Assembly: GCF_012277315.1 (NCBI RefSeq)
Contig: NZ_CP051157.1
Span: 845,279-909,278 of the forward strand
Reading direction: 5' to 3'
DNA: 64,000 nt
Source: Wolbachia endosymbiont of Ctenocephalides felis wCfeJ
Lineage (GTDB): Bacteria; Pseudomonadota; Alphaproteobacteria; Rickettsiales; Anaplasmataceae
This document shows positions 26,301-35,655 of this stretch, one piece after another; positions within the stretch are counted from its first letter, which is position 1; every line of letters starts with the position of its first letter. A program made the translations under genes and the position numbers. The notes under the pieces were generated by a model. The model had not been told where the DNA came from. It made no database searches and saw nothing but the letters and a program-made list of their open reading frames with translations.

Positions 26301-27731
26301 ATGATGCCAGACAATACAAACCTAGATCAAATATTTTTTGCTCAAAACAATGTTAATATTAATAACGTATATAAAATAGTCAACAGCGCTTTGAACAATA
26401 GTGATGGTGGTGAACTGTTTTTAGAATTTTGCCAATCAGAGTCCTTAGTCTTTGACGATAATATATTAAAACACATGGATTTGAATACCAGAAGGGGATT
26501 TGGCCTGAGGTCTTTTTGCGAGGACAGTACGTCTTTTGTTTGTTCTTCTGAGATCAGCGAAAAAGAGATTAGTAATGCTGCTTCTATAGTAAAGAGTTCG
26601 GTGTCTTTAAATAAGACAAATTCAATAAGCTTGAACAGGGAGACACAAAGCCTATATCCAAGAATTAATCCCATAAGTGCAATAGATCTAAGCTCAAAAA
26701 TTAAGCTGCTTGGCGAAGTTAATGAGTATGTAAGATCCAAAAATAACTGCGTGAAGCAAGTAAAAATAACTCTAAGTGGAGAATGGCAAGTCGTACAAGT
26801 AATAAAGGGTGATCACAGATTAAGTGATATCAGGCCTCTAGTACGTTTTAATGTGCTAGTGATTGTAGAAAAAAACGGTCGCATTGAAAAAGGTTCTGCA
26901 GGACACGGTGGAAGGGATTCTTATAGTAAGTTTATTTCTGAGAAAAAGTGGAAAGAAGTTGCAAAACAGGCTTTAGAACAAGCATTAGTAAATCTTGAAG
27001 CAGTGCCAACTCCGGCTGGAGAGATGACAGTTGTTTTGGGTCCAGGCTGGCCAGGAGTGTTGTTACATGAAGCTGTGGGTCATGGACTCGAAGGCGATTT
27101 TAATCGTAAAGGAGTATCAGCATTTTCAAATTCTATTGGTAAACAAGTGGCAGCTAGTGGCATCACAGTAGTTGATGATGGAACTCTGCCTAATTTGCGT
27201 GGTTCTATTAGCATAGATGATGAAGGTACTCCTTCTGGTTATAATGTGTTGATAGAAGATGGAATCCTCAAAGGATATATGCAGGATCATATGAATGCTA
27301 AACTCATGGGGGTAAATCCAACTGGTAATGGTAGAAGGGAAAGTTATAAGGAAGTTACTATGCCGCGCATGACAAACACCTATATGTTGCCAGGGAAACA
27401 TACACCGGAAGAAATAATATCTAGCGTGAAGAAAGGTCTATATGCAGTAAATTTTGGTGGTGGGCAGGTTGATATAACGTCAGGAAAATTTGTTTTTTCA
27501 TCTTCAGAAGCTTATTTGATAGAGAACGGCAAAGTTACTCAGCCAGTCAAAGGGGCAACGTTAATTGGTGACGGTCCAACAGTGCTGAAAAAAGTATCCA
27601 TGGTTGGCAACGACTTAAAGCTAGATCCTGGTATTGGTACATGTTCAAAAGATGGACAAAACGTGCCTGTTGGAGTTGGTCAACCAACACTCAAAGTTGA
27701 CGCAATTACAGTAGGCGGAACTGAGGTATAA
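26301..27731 (+). CDS. tldD: Metalloprotease TldD
   Basis: TldD and PmbA (TldE) form a heterodimeric zinc protease that processes modified peptides and antitoxins. The 476-residue protein carries the catalytic HEAVGHGLEGDF near residue 255, in which HExxxH binds zinc. PmbA lacks this motif, so TldD is the right partner. Other family motifs are DDEGTPSGYNVLIEDG and the glycine-rich C-terminal GDGPTVLKKV. The next + strand feature is a non-coding repeat with its own promoter. The PmbA partner is not in this window. Confidence 0.93.
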   Translation: MMPDNTNLDQIFFAQNNVNINNVYKIVNSALNNSDGGELFLEFCQSESLVFDDNILKHMDLNTRRGFGLRSFCEDSTSFVCSSEISEKEISNAASIVKSSVSLNKTNSISLNRETQSLYPRINPISAIDLSSKIKLLGEVNEYVRSKNNCVKQVKITLSGEWQVVQVIKGDHRLSDIRPLVRFNVLVIVEKNGRIEKGSAGHGGRDSYSKFISEKKWKEVAKQALEQALVNLEAVPTPAGEMTVVLGPGWPGVLLHEAVGHGLEGDFNRKGVSAFSNSIGKQVAASGITVVDDGTLPNLRGSISIDDEGTPSGYNVLIEDGILKGYMQDHMNAKLMGVNPTGNGRRESYKEVTMPRMTNTYMLPGKHTPEEIISSVKKGLYAVNFGGGQVDITSGKFVFSSSEAYLIENGKVTQPVKGATLIGDGPTVLKKVSMVGNDLKLDPGIGTCSKDGQNVPVGVGQPTLKVDAITVGGTEV

Positions 27732-27783
27732 ACTGTGGGTAAAAAAACAACATTAATAAAGTAGTAATTGGAATAAAAACCCC

Positions 27784-27812
27784 TTGACAATCCTCATCAA
27801 GCCTTTTATCAT
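27784..27812 (+). promoter_or_regulatory. Consensus promoter of dispersed repeat copy B
   Basis: The -35 box TTGACA (27784-27789) and -10 box TATCAT (27807-27812) are separated by 17 bases. The same boxes with the same spacing occur at 34722-34750 in front of a related sequence. No coding gene follows on this strand. Confidence 0.6.
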
Positions 27813-28075
27813 AGAATTATGGGTGTTTTAGGCCTAAAATTTATCTTTAATCTTTGTATTAAGTGACAAAAGCACAGTATAAAACAAGGAGTGTTATGTT
27901 TAATTTTTGCAGCATGGACACTGCATGTCTTTCATAAATTTTTGTCTACATTGGCTGGACCTCGCCTAATAAGCGATGTAAGAGAGAACTGGGCGCTAAG
28001 TTTTTGAGAGAACAGTAAACAACTCACATTGCGGGGTTCCTTTTGTCTTTTTTTGGATTAGTTAAGAATTTAACC
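27784..28075 (+). repeat. Dispersed promoter-bearing element, copy B (possible small RNA unit)
   Basis: This 290-base element fills the tldD-purH gap. After the promoter it shares with copy C (34722 onward) a segment containing TTTATCTT, then TGACAAAA and ATGTTTAATTTTTGCA (27896-27911). It ends in a GCGGGGTTCCTTTTGTCTTT tract (28031-28050) and GTTAAGAATTTAACC. A short CGCC-x(6)-GCG hairpin lies ahead of the tract. Two other short palindromes are visible. No open frame with a plausible start was seen. Confidence 0.6.
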
Positions 28076-28141
28076 CGCCTCATTTTTTTCATAAAAAATT
28101 GCTTGACAAACTTTGAAACTTTTTCTGGGTAAGGCCAAAAC

Positions 28142-29650
28142 CTAATGAAAAAAGCTACGAACGCCGGTGAAAAACATAGCGATTTTATTTTCATTTGCGG
28201 CTGCTATCACGTCTTGGTCTTTCAGTGAGCCCCCAGGTTGAATTATGGCTGTGATTCCATGTTTTGCGCTTTCTACTATGCTATCTGGAAATGGGAAAAA
28301 TGCATCCGAAGCAAGAACAGCACCTTTACATCTTTCACCTGCCTTTTTTACTGCGATGCTTACACTATCTATTCTACTTGTTTGTCCTGCACCAATACCA
28401 ATGGTACAACCGCCTTTTGCTATGACTATTGCATTGGATTTCACGTGTTTACATATTTTCCAAGCGAGAATTAAATCTTCTCTCTCCGTTGTGGTGTGCT
28501 CTGTTACTTGGCTCATTTCTTCTACCTTTATTGTGTGGTTATTATTTTCTTGTACTAGAAACCCACCAACAACATTTTTGATTTGATATTTCACATCTTG
28601 TTGAAAAGGCGTATAAATAATTACTCTTAAATTTTTCTTTTTTTGTAAAATTTTTAATGCTTCGTTGTTTATTGATGGTGCTATTACTACTTCCAAAAAT
28701 ATCTCACTTAATTTTTCTGCTAGATTTAAATCTACCTCCCGATTTAAAGCAACTATACCGCCAAAACTGCTTATTTCATCACACGATAGAGCTTTTTCAT
28801 ATGCTGCCAGAGCGCTATCACCAATAGCAGCCCCACATGGATTATTATGCTTGATTATCACTGTTGCAGGTTCTTGAAACTCAGAAATTATGTTAAGTGC
28901 AGATTCTATATCTACTATGTTATTATAACTCAACTCTTTTCCATGTAGTTTTTCCAATGGATATCTGGTAAATTGATTGCTATAAAATGCAGCTTTTTGG
29001 TGTGGGTTTTCGCCGTACCTTAATTCTTGTGCTTTACGTCCGTATAGGGTAAAAAACTCTGGTAACTCATTGCTTTTATTCTGGGATAGAAACCAACTAT
29101 AAATATTAGAATCATAGTACGCAGTAAGAGCAAATGCTTTAGTTGCTAGGTGTTTTCTGTATTCTAATGTTGTTTTATTGTTATTTTTGACCATCTCAGC
29201 TTTCAATGTTTCATAGTCTTGGATACTAGAAACGATCGAAGTAAAATGAAAATTTTTTGCTGCAGCTCTAATTAGCGCTACTCCGCCTATATCAATTTGC
29301 TCTATAATTTGCTCCTCATTTGACCCACTACTTACTGTCTCCCAGAATGGATAGAGATTAATGATCAGCAGGTCTATAGGCTTAATTCCTAGACCTTGCA
29401 TTTCTTTTTTGTGCTTTTCCCGATCGCATAGTATTCCCCCATGAATTTTGGGGTGTAAAGTTTTCACCCTACCGCTTAGCATTTCCGGAAATTGTGTGTA
29501 ATCTGAGACTTCTTGCGTTTCTATTCCTGCATCAGATAGAATTTTATATGTATTCCCTGTTGAGAGAATCTCTATTTGCTGCTTTGCTAAAAATGATGCA
29601 AGATCAATTATATTTGTTTTATCATAAACTGATATTAAAGCTCTCTTCAT
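28142..29650 (-). CDS. purH: Bifunctional AICAR formyltransferase / IMP cyclohydrolase PurH
   Basis: PurH carries out the last two steps of purine synthesis. The chosen start at 29650 gives the usual MKRALISVYDKTNI, and the longer frame upstream adds a non-homologous leader. The 502-residue protein has the cyclohydrolase domain (LSGRVKTLHPKIHGGIL) at about 1-190 and the transformylase domain after it (KHNNPCGAA, DSVSIAVKKAGE, SDAFFPFPD). It ends in MFFTGVRSFFH. Length is normal. PurB, another purine enzyme, is at 61.3 kb. Confidence 0.97.
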   Translation of the reverse strand: MKRALISVYDKTNIIDLASFLAKQQIEILSTGNTYKILSDAGIETQEVSDYTQFPEMLSGRVKTLHPKIHGGILCDREKHKKEMQGLGIKPIDLLIINLYPFWETVSSGSNEEQIIEQIDIGGVALIRAAAKNFHFTSIVSSIQDYETLKAEMVKNNNKTTLEYRKHLATKAFALTAYYDSNIYSWFLSQNKSNELPEFFTLYGRKAQELRYGENPHQKAAFYSNQFTRYPLEKLHGKELSYNNIVDIESALNIISEFQEPATVIIKHNNPCGAAIGDSALAAYEKALSCDEISSFGGIVALNREVDLNLAEKLSEIFLEVVIAPSINNEALKILQKKKNLRVIIYTPFQQDVKYQIKNVVGGFLVQENNNHTIKVEEMSQVTEHTTTEREDLILAWKICKHVKSNAIVIAKGGCTIGIGAGQTSRIDSVSIAVKKAGERCKGAVLASDAFFPFPDSIVESAKHGITAIIQPGGSLKDQDVIAAANENKIAMFFTGVRSFFH

Positions 29651-29824
29651 TTTTATATAAAAAGTTTTTTTTAAGATTATACACAAAAAAAGGAGTTGGC
29701 CATAGCTATGTTATCGTACCCACAACACTTATAACGCTTGTATCTTCATAACATAAGGTATGAGAGCTAAGGTCATGGCATTCATGCTTAACAACAATTA
29801 CAGTATGTCTAATATGACTTTAAG

Positions 29825-29906
29825 TGCGGATAGAGGGACTTGAACCCCCACGAGCAAGCTCACCAGGACCTAAACCTGGCACGTCTACCAATTTCGCCAT
29901 ATCCGC
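29825..29906 (-). tRNA. tRNA-Leu (TAG)
   Basis: An 82-base class II tRNA with acceptor GCGGATA / TATCCGC and discriminator A. The anticodon arm is CCAGG-TTTAGGT-CCTGG with anticodon TAG. It has a long variable arm and the T arm contains GGTTCAAGTCC. It is the second leucine tRNA within 4 kb. Confidence 0.95.
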
Positions 29907-29950
29907 AAGAACTTTTCAGTAATTTATGGCTAACAAAACTATTTCTGTCA

Positions 29951-30006
29951 TCCTATGATAGAATCCAATTTAAAGGCTAGACTCCGGTGTTGTACATTGG
30001 AATGAC
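29951..30006. repeat. Degenerate palindromic element
   Basis: The outer GTCATCCTA- and -TTGGAATGAC arms of the palindromic family are recognisable around a diverged centre (GATAGAATCC ... GACTCCGGTG). This is the only structure noticed in the 275 bases between tRNA-Leu and the BON lipoprotein gene. Confidence 0.5.
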
Positions 30007-30181
30007 AACTTACAATTTGATTAATTCACTATTTAAGCAAGCCTAAATTACTTCAACTTACATTATAAGTACTATACCAAAATATTCAAGATCTAAAGTC
30101 TTACCCAATTTATGGTATTTACACAATCAAAAAAGCTTATTAACATTTCTTAATGGAAATTCTAAACCCTGAGAATCAACA

Positions 30182-30775
30182 ATGAGACTAATAGCAAGCT
30201 TTTTACTCGTAATTTTTTTGATTACACAGAGTGGGTGTACAACCCTTATAATAGGTGGTGTAGTGGCTACAACAGCGACAGCAGTAGCAATGCAAGACAA
30301 ATCTCTGGGAAATATTGTCGACGATACAACTATGGTAATCAGAATCAATAAGTGTCTCTTAAAACATGGACTATTTTCATCTATAAAGGTTAAAGTAAGC
30401 GAAGGAAGAGTATTGCTCATTGGAAATGTTGATACCCCTGAAAAGCAACTTACAGCAGAAAAAATAGCTTGGCAACAAAAAGAAGTTAAAGAAGTAATAA
30501 ATGAAATAAGAGTAACACCAATTCAAACGACTTCCATGCTTGACACTACCGTAGACGGTATGATAACGGCGGAAATAAGAACAAGACTTTTAGGGAAAAG
30601 AAATATCAAATCAATTAATTATAGCGTTAATACGGTTGATAGAGTTGTTTATTTGATGGGTATAGCTCAAAGTAAAGCAGAACTCAAAGCTGTAATAGCA
30701 ATTGCAAGAAAGGTAAAGGGAGTAAAACAAGTTGTAAGTTATGTACGCTATAGGCACAGCAAGCTACGTCATTAA
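30182..30775 (+). CDS. BON-domain lipoprotein (DolP/OsmY-like)
   Basis: The 197-residue protein starts with a lipoprotein signal (LLVIFLITQSGC, lipobox SGC, lipidated Cys near residue 19), so it should be anchored in the periplasm. A short glycine-alanine segment leads to two BON domains (about 45-115 and 120-195) with the typical GRVLLIGNVDTPEK and VYLMGIAQSKAE strands. Two BON domains on a lipoprotein is the layout of DolP (YraP), which supports outer-membrane integrity. gshB follows after 49 bases. Confidence 0.85.
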   Translation: MRLIASFLLVIFLITQSGCTTLIIGGVVATTATAVAMQDKSLGNIVDDTTMVIRINKCLLKHGLFSSIKVKVSEGRVLLIGNVDTPEKQLTAEKIAWQQKEVKEVINEIRVTPIQTTSMLDTTVDGMITAEIRTRLLGKRNIKSINYSVNTVDRVVYLMGIAQSKAELKAVIAIARKVKGVKQVVSYVRYRHSKLRH

Positions 30776-30824
30776 TGGAAACTTAGTCTCTAAATGACAA
30801 TTTTATGTTGAGGATGGTATGTAA

Positions 30825-31757
30825 ATGAAAGTCGCTTTTCAAATGGATGAAAACATAAACTTTGAAACCGATACTACATTTGCATTGATAAAGGAAGCGC
30901 AAATAAGGAAGCACGAAGTTTTTATCTATGTCCCTAACAATTTAGCATTAAAGTTAAACCAGCCAATTGCTCTTGCTCAGAGAGTTAGTGCTAATGATTC
31001 CAGTTTCACCCCTAAAAAAGATGTAACCATCAATTTGAATGAAATGGACATCATATTTATCAGACAGGATCCACCCTTTGATGTTCGTTATATTACAACC
31101 ACCTATATTTTAGAAAAAACTAGCGCACTAGTAATTAATAATCCAACGGAGATAAGAAACTGTCCCGAAAAACTAATTACTTCACTGTTTCCAGAACTAA
31201 CTCCACCAACTTTAATTACTGAGAATGTATCGATGATTAGAGATTTTTACCATGATTACAGAGATATTATTCTGAAACCATTGTATAGCTATGGAGGAAA
31301 CGATGTAATAAGAATACAGGATGAAAATAGTATTCAAGTAGTAGTAGAGCTTATGATTGCAAAATATGAATGTCCTGTAATTGCACAAGCGTTTTGCAAA
31401 AATATAGATAAAGATAAAAGAATATTGTTACTCGATGGCCAACCAATTGGAATAATGAAACGAGTTCCAAGAGATGGAGAAATCAGAACAAACTTGCGGC
31501 TTGGAGCGAGTTTTGAACCTGCCAAAATGAATGACAGAGATAATGAAATATGTAATAAAATTGGCCCTGAATTGAAGAAAAGAGGGCTAATATTTGTTGG
31601 TATTGATATTATAGGTGACTTTCTTCTCGAAATTAACACAACTTCACCTACGGGGGTAGTTTACATTAACAAATTATATAATATATCGCTAGAAAAAGAA
31701 CTATGGGATGAGTTTGAAAAAAAAGCAAACAGTCATATTTGCCAACTAAATTTTTGA
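30825..31757 (+). CDS. gshB: Glutathione synthetase
   Basis: GshB joins gamma-glutamylcysteine and glycine using ATP. The 310-residue protein has the ATP-grasp pattern of the bacterial enzyme: IIFIRQDPPFDVRYITTTY, IILKPLYSYGGNDVIRI, the glycine-rich RTNLRLGAS loop and FLLEINTTSPTG near the C-terminus. A GAGG ribosome site precedes the ATG. The 3' end overlaps the converging murG gene by 25 bases. Confidence 0.95.
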   Translation: MKVAFQMDENINFETDTTFALIKEAQIRKHEVFIYVPNNLALKLNQPIALAQRVSANDSSFTPKKDVTINLNEMDIIFIRQDPPFDVRYITTTYILEKTSALVINNPTEIRNCPEKLITSLFPELTPPTLITENVSMIRDFYHDYRDIILKPLYSYGGNDVIRIQDENSIQVVVELMIAKYECPVIAQAFCKNIDKDKRILLLDGQPIGIMKRVPRDGEIRTNLRLGASFEPAKMNDRDNEICNKIGPELKKRGLIFVGIDIIGDFLLEINTTSPTGVVYINKLYNISLEKELWDEFEKKANSHICQLNF

Positions 31758-32773
31758 GCTAGTATCTTAATAAATTCAGCGACCCCATTTCTTATTTTTG
31801 TTCTCTTAGTATTACTAGCCATATCACGCAATTTTTGACAATTTTGTAATAGATCAACTAGCAACTCTCTTAAATTTTTTTTCACTTCACTGTTTTGCTC
31901 AACTGTTACAGCCGCCCTTGAATCTTCAATATATTTTGCGTTATGAAATTGATGACTATCTTTTGAGTGAGGATAAGGAATATATATAGCGGGGCGCTCA
32001 GCAAGAGTGATTTCCGCTATCGAGGTTGCTCCTGCTCTGCTAATTACCAAATGAGCACTTGCCAACCTACTTTCCATGTCGTCAAAAAACTCACTTAATT
32101 CACAATCGATTCTTTCACTTTCATATAGGCCCCTAACTCTATCCATATTTTTCTTCGTGCATTGCTGTGTTACTCTAATCTTCCCTTTCATTTCAGTAGG
32201 CAGACTACAAATCACGTCACTTACTACATCATCAAAAAAATTTGCACCTTGACTACCTGCTATTACTAATATGTTTAGGGTTTTTTCAGTACAAGAATAG
32301 CCTTGCGCCTTTATATTAACGAAATTCCCTGTAAAAACACATTTACTGTTCCTCGTATATTTAGTCTCTGGAAAGCTAGTTGCAATTAATTTTGTACTTT
32401 TGGAAAAGAATCTGTTTACCTTCCCTAACACTGTATTTTGTTCATGCAAAATTATAGGTATAGAAAGAATCTTTGCTGCAAGAAGAGTTGGAAAAGAAGC
32501 ATAGCTACCGAAGCCAATAACTAGCTTTGGTTTTAATTTTTTCATTTGATATAATGCTAACATGCAGCTATATGTTAACAAAAGGGAAAATTTAAATTTG
32601 TTGTTACTTGGTTTACATAGCGGGAGGGTATAGTTCTTGATATCAGTATATTTACTTATTTTTTTATCAGTAAATAATGTGCTATTATATCCTTGTATCT
32701 TTAGTGCTCTTGCTAAGGTTATAGCTGGAAAAATGTGTCCGCCTGTGCCACCTGTTGCAAGAATGATATCCAT
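31733..32773 (-). CDS. murG: UDP-GlcNAc:lipid I N-acetylglucosaminyltransferase MurG
   Basis: MurG makes lipid II on the cytoplasmic face of the inner membrane. The 346-residue protein has GGTGGHIFPA in the N-terminal nucleotide fold, GFGSYASFP, and the donor-binding VISRAGATSIAEIT and PYPHSKDSHQFHNA in the C-terminal lobe. Length is normal. It overlaps gshB tail to tail by 25 bases. Wolbachia keeps lipid II synthesis for division although it has little wall. Confidence 0.96.
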   Translation of the reverse strand: MDIILATGGTGGHIFPAITLARALKIQGYNSTLFTDKKISKYTDIKNYTLPLCKPSNNKFKFSLLLTYSCMLALYQMKKLKPKLVIGFGSYASFPTLLAAKILSIPIILHEQNTVLGKVNRFFSKSTKLIATSFPETKYTRNSKCVFTGNFVNIKAQGYSCTEKTLNILVIAGSQGANFFDDVVSDVICSLPTEMKGKIRVTQQCTKKNMDRVRGLYESERIDCELSEFFDDMESRLASAHLVISRAGATSIAEITLAERPAIYIPYPHSKDSHQFHNAKYIEDSRAAVTVEQNSEVKKNLRELLVDLLQNCQKLRDMASNTKRTKIRNGVAEFIKILAQKFSWQI

Positions 32774-32862
32774 CTGTGTATATTAAATTTATACTAGATT
32801 GTTAATCATTATTTAATAATTTGCACGTAAAATTTTATTAAGCTTTGTATAGAGAATTAACA

Positions 32863-33222
32863 ATGTCCGAAAATAATGGTAAAAATGAGAAAAGTAAACC
32901 TCAAGAACAAAGAGAAAGTAGAAGCCGAGGTTTTGTAGAATTGCTAAGAAACATAATAAAAGCTCTCTTCAATTCGGTCGTTGATCTACCTCAGCAAGAG
33001 CAATACAATAAATTGAAAAGTACTGATCGACAACAAGGTACAGATAGTAAAGGAAAAAGTCCAGAAGATCTTAATCCAAAAGCAAAGCTTGAAGTGAAAG
33101 AAGCAGCTAAAGGATTGAAAGAAAAGTGGCAAAAATCTGATACTAGTAATCAATCTGAAATTGAGGTACCTAATAAAACTACTACCAAAGAAGTTGGCAG
33201 CTCCAAAGTAATAGAACGTTAG
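32863..33222 (+). CDS. Hypothetical charged protein
   Basis: The ATG at 32863 gives a 119-residue protein rich in Lys, Glu, Ser and Gln. An upstream in-frame TTG at 32845 is less likely. A short amphipathic stretch (FVELLRNIIKALFNSVVDL, about residues 24-42) could bind a membrane surface, and the rest looks disordered. No family is recognised. It is bounded by murG and lpd, both on the other strand, so it is transcribed alone. Confidence 0.5.
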   Translation: MSENNGKNEKSKPQEQRESRSRGFVELLRNIIKALFNSVVDLPQQEQYNKLKSTDRQQGTDSKGKSPEDLNPKAKLEVKEAAKGLKEKWQKSDTSNQSEIEVPNKTTTKEVGSSKVIER

Positions 33223-33223
33223 T

Positions 33224-34609
33224 TTAACTATTTAATGACTCATTATCTGCAGCAAGTATCGATTCGTGTATCATTTCTGAAATGGTCGGATGAGGAAAGA
33301 TCGTAGACTTTATGTCGGAGTCTGTTCCTTCTAGTTGCTTTGCAAGAGCAAAATTGCTAATTAACTCTGTTACTTCTGCTCCTATCATGTGAGCGCCAAG
33401 AAGTTCGCCTGTTTTTTTATCTATTACTGTTTTCATTAACCCTTCAGTTTCATTGAGTGCAATAGACTTACCATTAAAATTAGAATGAAACTTCCCTATT
33501 TTTACATCATACCCACTTTTTATTGCCTGTTCTTCAGTTAGGCCAACACTTGCTATTTGCGGGTGAGAGTAAGTGCAATTTGGTATGCACTCTTTTTTCA
33601 ATATGTGGGCATTTTTACCAGCGATCTTTTCAATGCAGATCACAGCTTCATGACTTGCCTTATGTGCTAAACATGGATGGCCAGCTACATCGCCTATCGC
33701 ATACACATTAGGTTCACTTGTTTCATACCATTCATTCGTTTCAATAAACCCAGAAGAGCTCAATTTAACTTTTGTATTTTCTAACCCTATGTTTTCAGTG
33801 TTTGCCTGAACGCCAACTGCAACAATTACTCTATCGAATTCTTTGCTCTCACCGCTACTTAGCTGCACTTTGACAGAGTCTTTATTTTTAGTAAAAGTTT
33901 TTACACTATTGCTTGTGTATATTTTTATTCCTAGTTTTGTAAATATCTCTTGCGCTAAACTTGAAATATCCTTGTCTTCCAGTGGTAAAATAGAGTCTTT
34001 TACCTCTATAATTGTAACATCAACTCCCAAAGTATTATAAAAGCTTGCAAATTCTACTCCAATTGCACCAGATCCTATAATTAGTAGTGATTTTGGTAAT
34101 TTATCTGGAACCATAGCATGTTGCGCATTCCATACTAATTCTCCATCCACCTCTATTCCAGGCAGATTTTGCGCTCTTACACCTGTTGCTAAAATAATAT
34201 GCTTGGAAGAAATTTCTTGTTTCTTCTTATCATTAGAAATCCTAATAGTACAGTTGCCTACAAGTTTACCAAGTCCTTGGTGAATTTTGATGTTATTCTT
34301 CTTCATCAAATACGCAACACCTTTTGATAACTTATCAACAACGTTTCTTGAGTATTTCACTATCGACTGGATATCAAAGCTTGCATCTTTTATTTTTATA
34401 CCAAATTCTTCCGATTTTTTTATAAGCCCATAGACTTCAGATGCTCTAAGCAGAGATTTTGTCGGTATACATCCCCAATTTAAGCATACACCACCTAAAT
34501 TCTTTTCTTTTTCAATAATTGCAGTTTTAAACCCAAGCTGCGCTGCTCTAATTGCCGCTATATAGCCACCAGGGCCACTACCCATCACTGCAATATCATA
34601 TTCATCCAT
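33224..34609 (-). CDS. lpdA: Dihydrolipoamide dehydrogenase (E3), paralogue 1
   Basis: E3 reoxidises dihydrolipoyl groups of the pyruvate or 2-oxoglutarate dehydrogenase complex with NAD. The 461-residue protein has the FAD-binding GSGPGGYIAAIRAAQLG at residue 10 and the redox disulfide GGVCLNWGCIPTK. The NAD-binding motif is IIGSGAIGVEFASF, and the C-terminal dimer motif HPTISE supplies the active-site His. A second paralogue lies at 53.9-55.3 kb. Which complex each serves cannot be told here. Confidence 0.95.
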   Translation of the reverse strand: MDEYDIAVMGSGPGGYIAAIRAAQLGFKTAIIEKEKNLGGVCLNWGCIPTKSLLRASEVYGLIKKSEEFGIKIKDASFDIQSIVKYSRNVVDKLSKGVAYLMKKNNIKIHQGLGKLVGNCTIRISNDKKKQEISSKHIILATGVRAQNLPGIEVDGELVWNAQHAMVPDKLPKSLLIIGSGAIGVEFASFYNTLGVDVTIIEVKDSILPLEDKDISSLAQEIFTKLGIKIYTSNSVKTFTKNKDSVKVQLSSGESKEFDRVIVAVGVQANTENIGLENTKVKLSSSGFIETNEWYETSEPNVYAIGDVAGHPCLAHKASHEAVICIEKIAGKNAHILKKECIPNCTYSHPQIASVGLTEEQAIKSGYDVKIGKFHSNFNGKSIALNETEGLMKTVIDKKTGELLGAHMIGAEVTELISNFALAKQLEGTDSDIKSTIFPHPTISEMIHESILAADNESLNS

Positions 34610-34721
34610 ATTATCTTTTTCTTAAAAGACTATATATAGCAGATGGAGCTGGCGTAATCAACGTTCCTGTTGCCCAAGTAGCTAACTAGCATTCGGATTC
34701 TTAGTCATAGAAATAAAATAC

Positions 34722-34750
34722 TTGACAGTTTCAAAAAGTCTGCTTATCAT
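34722..34750 (+). promoter_or_regulatory. Consensus promoter of dispersed repeat copy C
   Basis: TTGACA (34722-34727), 17-base spacer, TATCAT (34745-34750). The boxes and spacing are identical to those at 27784-27812, while the spacer sequence differs. This argues that the promoter is maintained rather than merely copied. Confidence 0.6.
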
Positions 34751-35155
34751 GTGGCTGAAGCTATTTATTTATCTTCAGTCTGTGCAGATAAAATGACAAA
34801 AAACTCAATGTATTTGGCGTCTCATGTTTAATTTTTTGCACTATGTGCACTTATGTCTTTAATAAACTTTCAAGGTTTTTACCTATATAAGCTAAAATGC
34901 GCTTGTTAAAGCGTTTAAAACAGTAAAAAACGCCGATTAAAAGATAGATAGTGAATAACTAGCTAACAGGGTTTTTTTTGCCTTTTTTCTGCTTAGTAAA
35001 TTTCTTAACGTTTAAATTTAGATCAGTTGCGGTTTAAAAGCAGCGAGATTAGACGTTTAGAATAAAAAAACGCCAGTTTATAAAGTTAATATAAATAATT
35101 AGCCACCAACGGGGCTTTTTTTGCCTTTTTTTCTCATTTGGTAAATTTCTTAAAC
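34722..35155 (+). repeat. Dispersed promoter-bearing element, copy C with two end motifs
   Basis: After the promoter the sequence parallels copy B: TTTATCTTCAGTCT, ATGACAAAA and CATGTTTAATTTTTTGCA. A GCGCTT / AAAGCG hairpin comes next. The first end motif (34921-35010) is AAAAAACGCC ... AACAGGGTTTTTTTTGCC ... GTAAATTTCTTAA. A second, very similar copy follows at 35061-35155. No coding potential was seen in this stretch. Confidence 0.6.
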
Positions 35156-35157
35156 TC

Positions 35158-35655
35158 TGTCATTCCGGCGCGTGACGCTGAAATCCAGCCTTATTTTCAT
35201 TTTTATATAGAATCGAAAATAAGAGGTTTCTTATGTTCATCAAATGGTGTCATTCCAGCGCGTAACGCTGGAATTCAGTGAAAAAAAGAGTGGATCCCAG
35301 TATCAAGTACTGGGATGACAGAAAAAAGACTACTTGGATGACATCGCTGGGCCATTCGGGTGACATCCACAATCCTGTCATTACAACGTGTAACAGCTAG
35401 AATCCACAACTCTGTCATTCCAGTGCGTGACGCTGGAACCCAGCCTTATTTTCATTTTTACGCAAAATCGAAAATAAGAGGTCTCTTATGTTCATCAAAG
35501 GGTGTCATTCCAGCGCGTGACGCTGGAATCCAGTGAAAAAAAGAGTGGATCCCAGTATCAAGTACTGGGATGACAAGAAGAGGGCACTGGGATAACATTA
35601 TTAGGCTACTTGGATGACATCATTGGGCTACTCGGATGACATCGTAGAGGCTACA
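35158..35655. repeat. Composite palindromic repeat block, partly tandem
   Basis: Palindromes with GTCATTCC-type arms occur near 35158, 35247, 35290, 35376, 35415, 35503 and 35547. Two CTTATTTTC / GAAAATAAG hairpin segments lie between them. The AATCGAAAAT segment recurs at 35211 and 35466, so the two halves are a near-tandem duplication with a 255-base offset. Short CTACTTGGATGACATC-like repeats end the block. The same composite occurs at 11.7-12.2 kb. Confidence 0.8.

Noticed and set aside
27732..28141. Small protein gene starting at the ATG near 27896 in repeat copy B
   Set aside because: The frame after ATGTTTAATTTTTGCAGC stops within a few codons (TAA at 27935) and is not kept in copy C. 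A non-coding reading fits better.
29494..29751. Forward open frame antisense to the 5' end of purH
   Set aside because: It lies almost wholly opposite purH codons and has no conserved domain.
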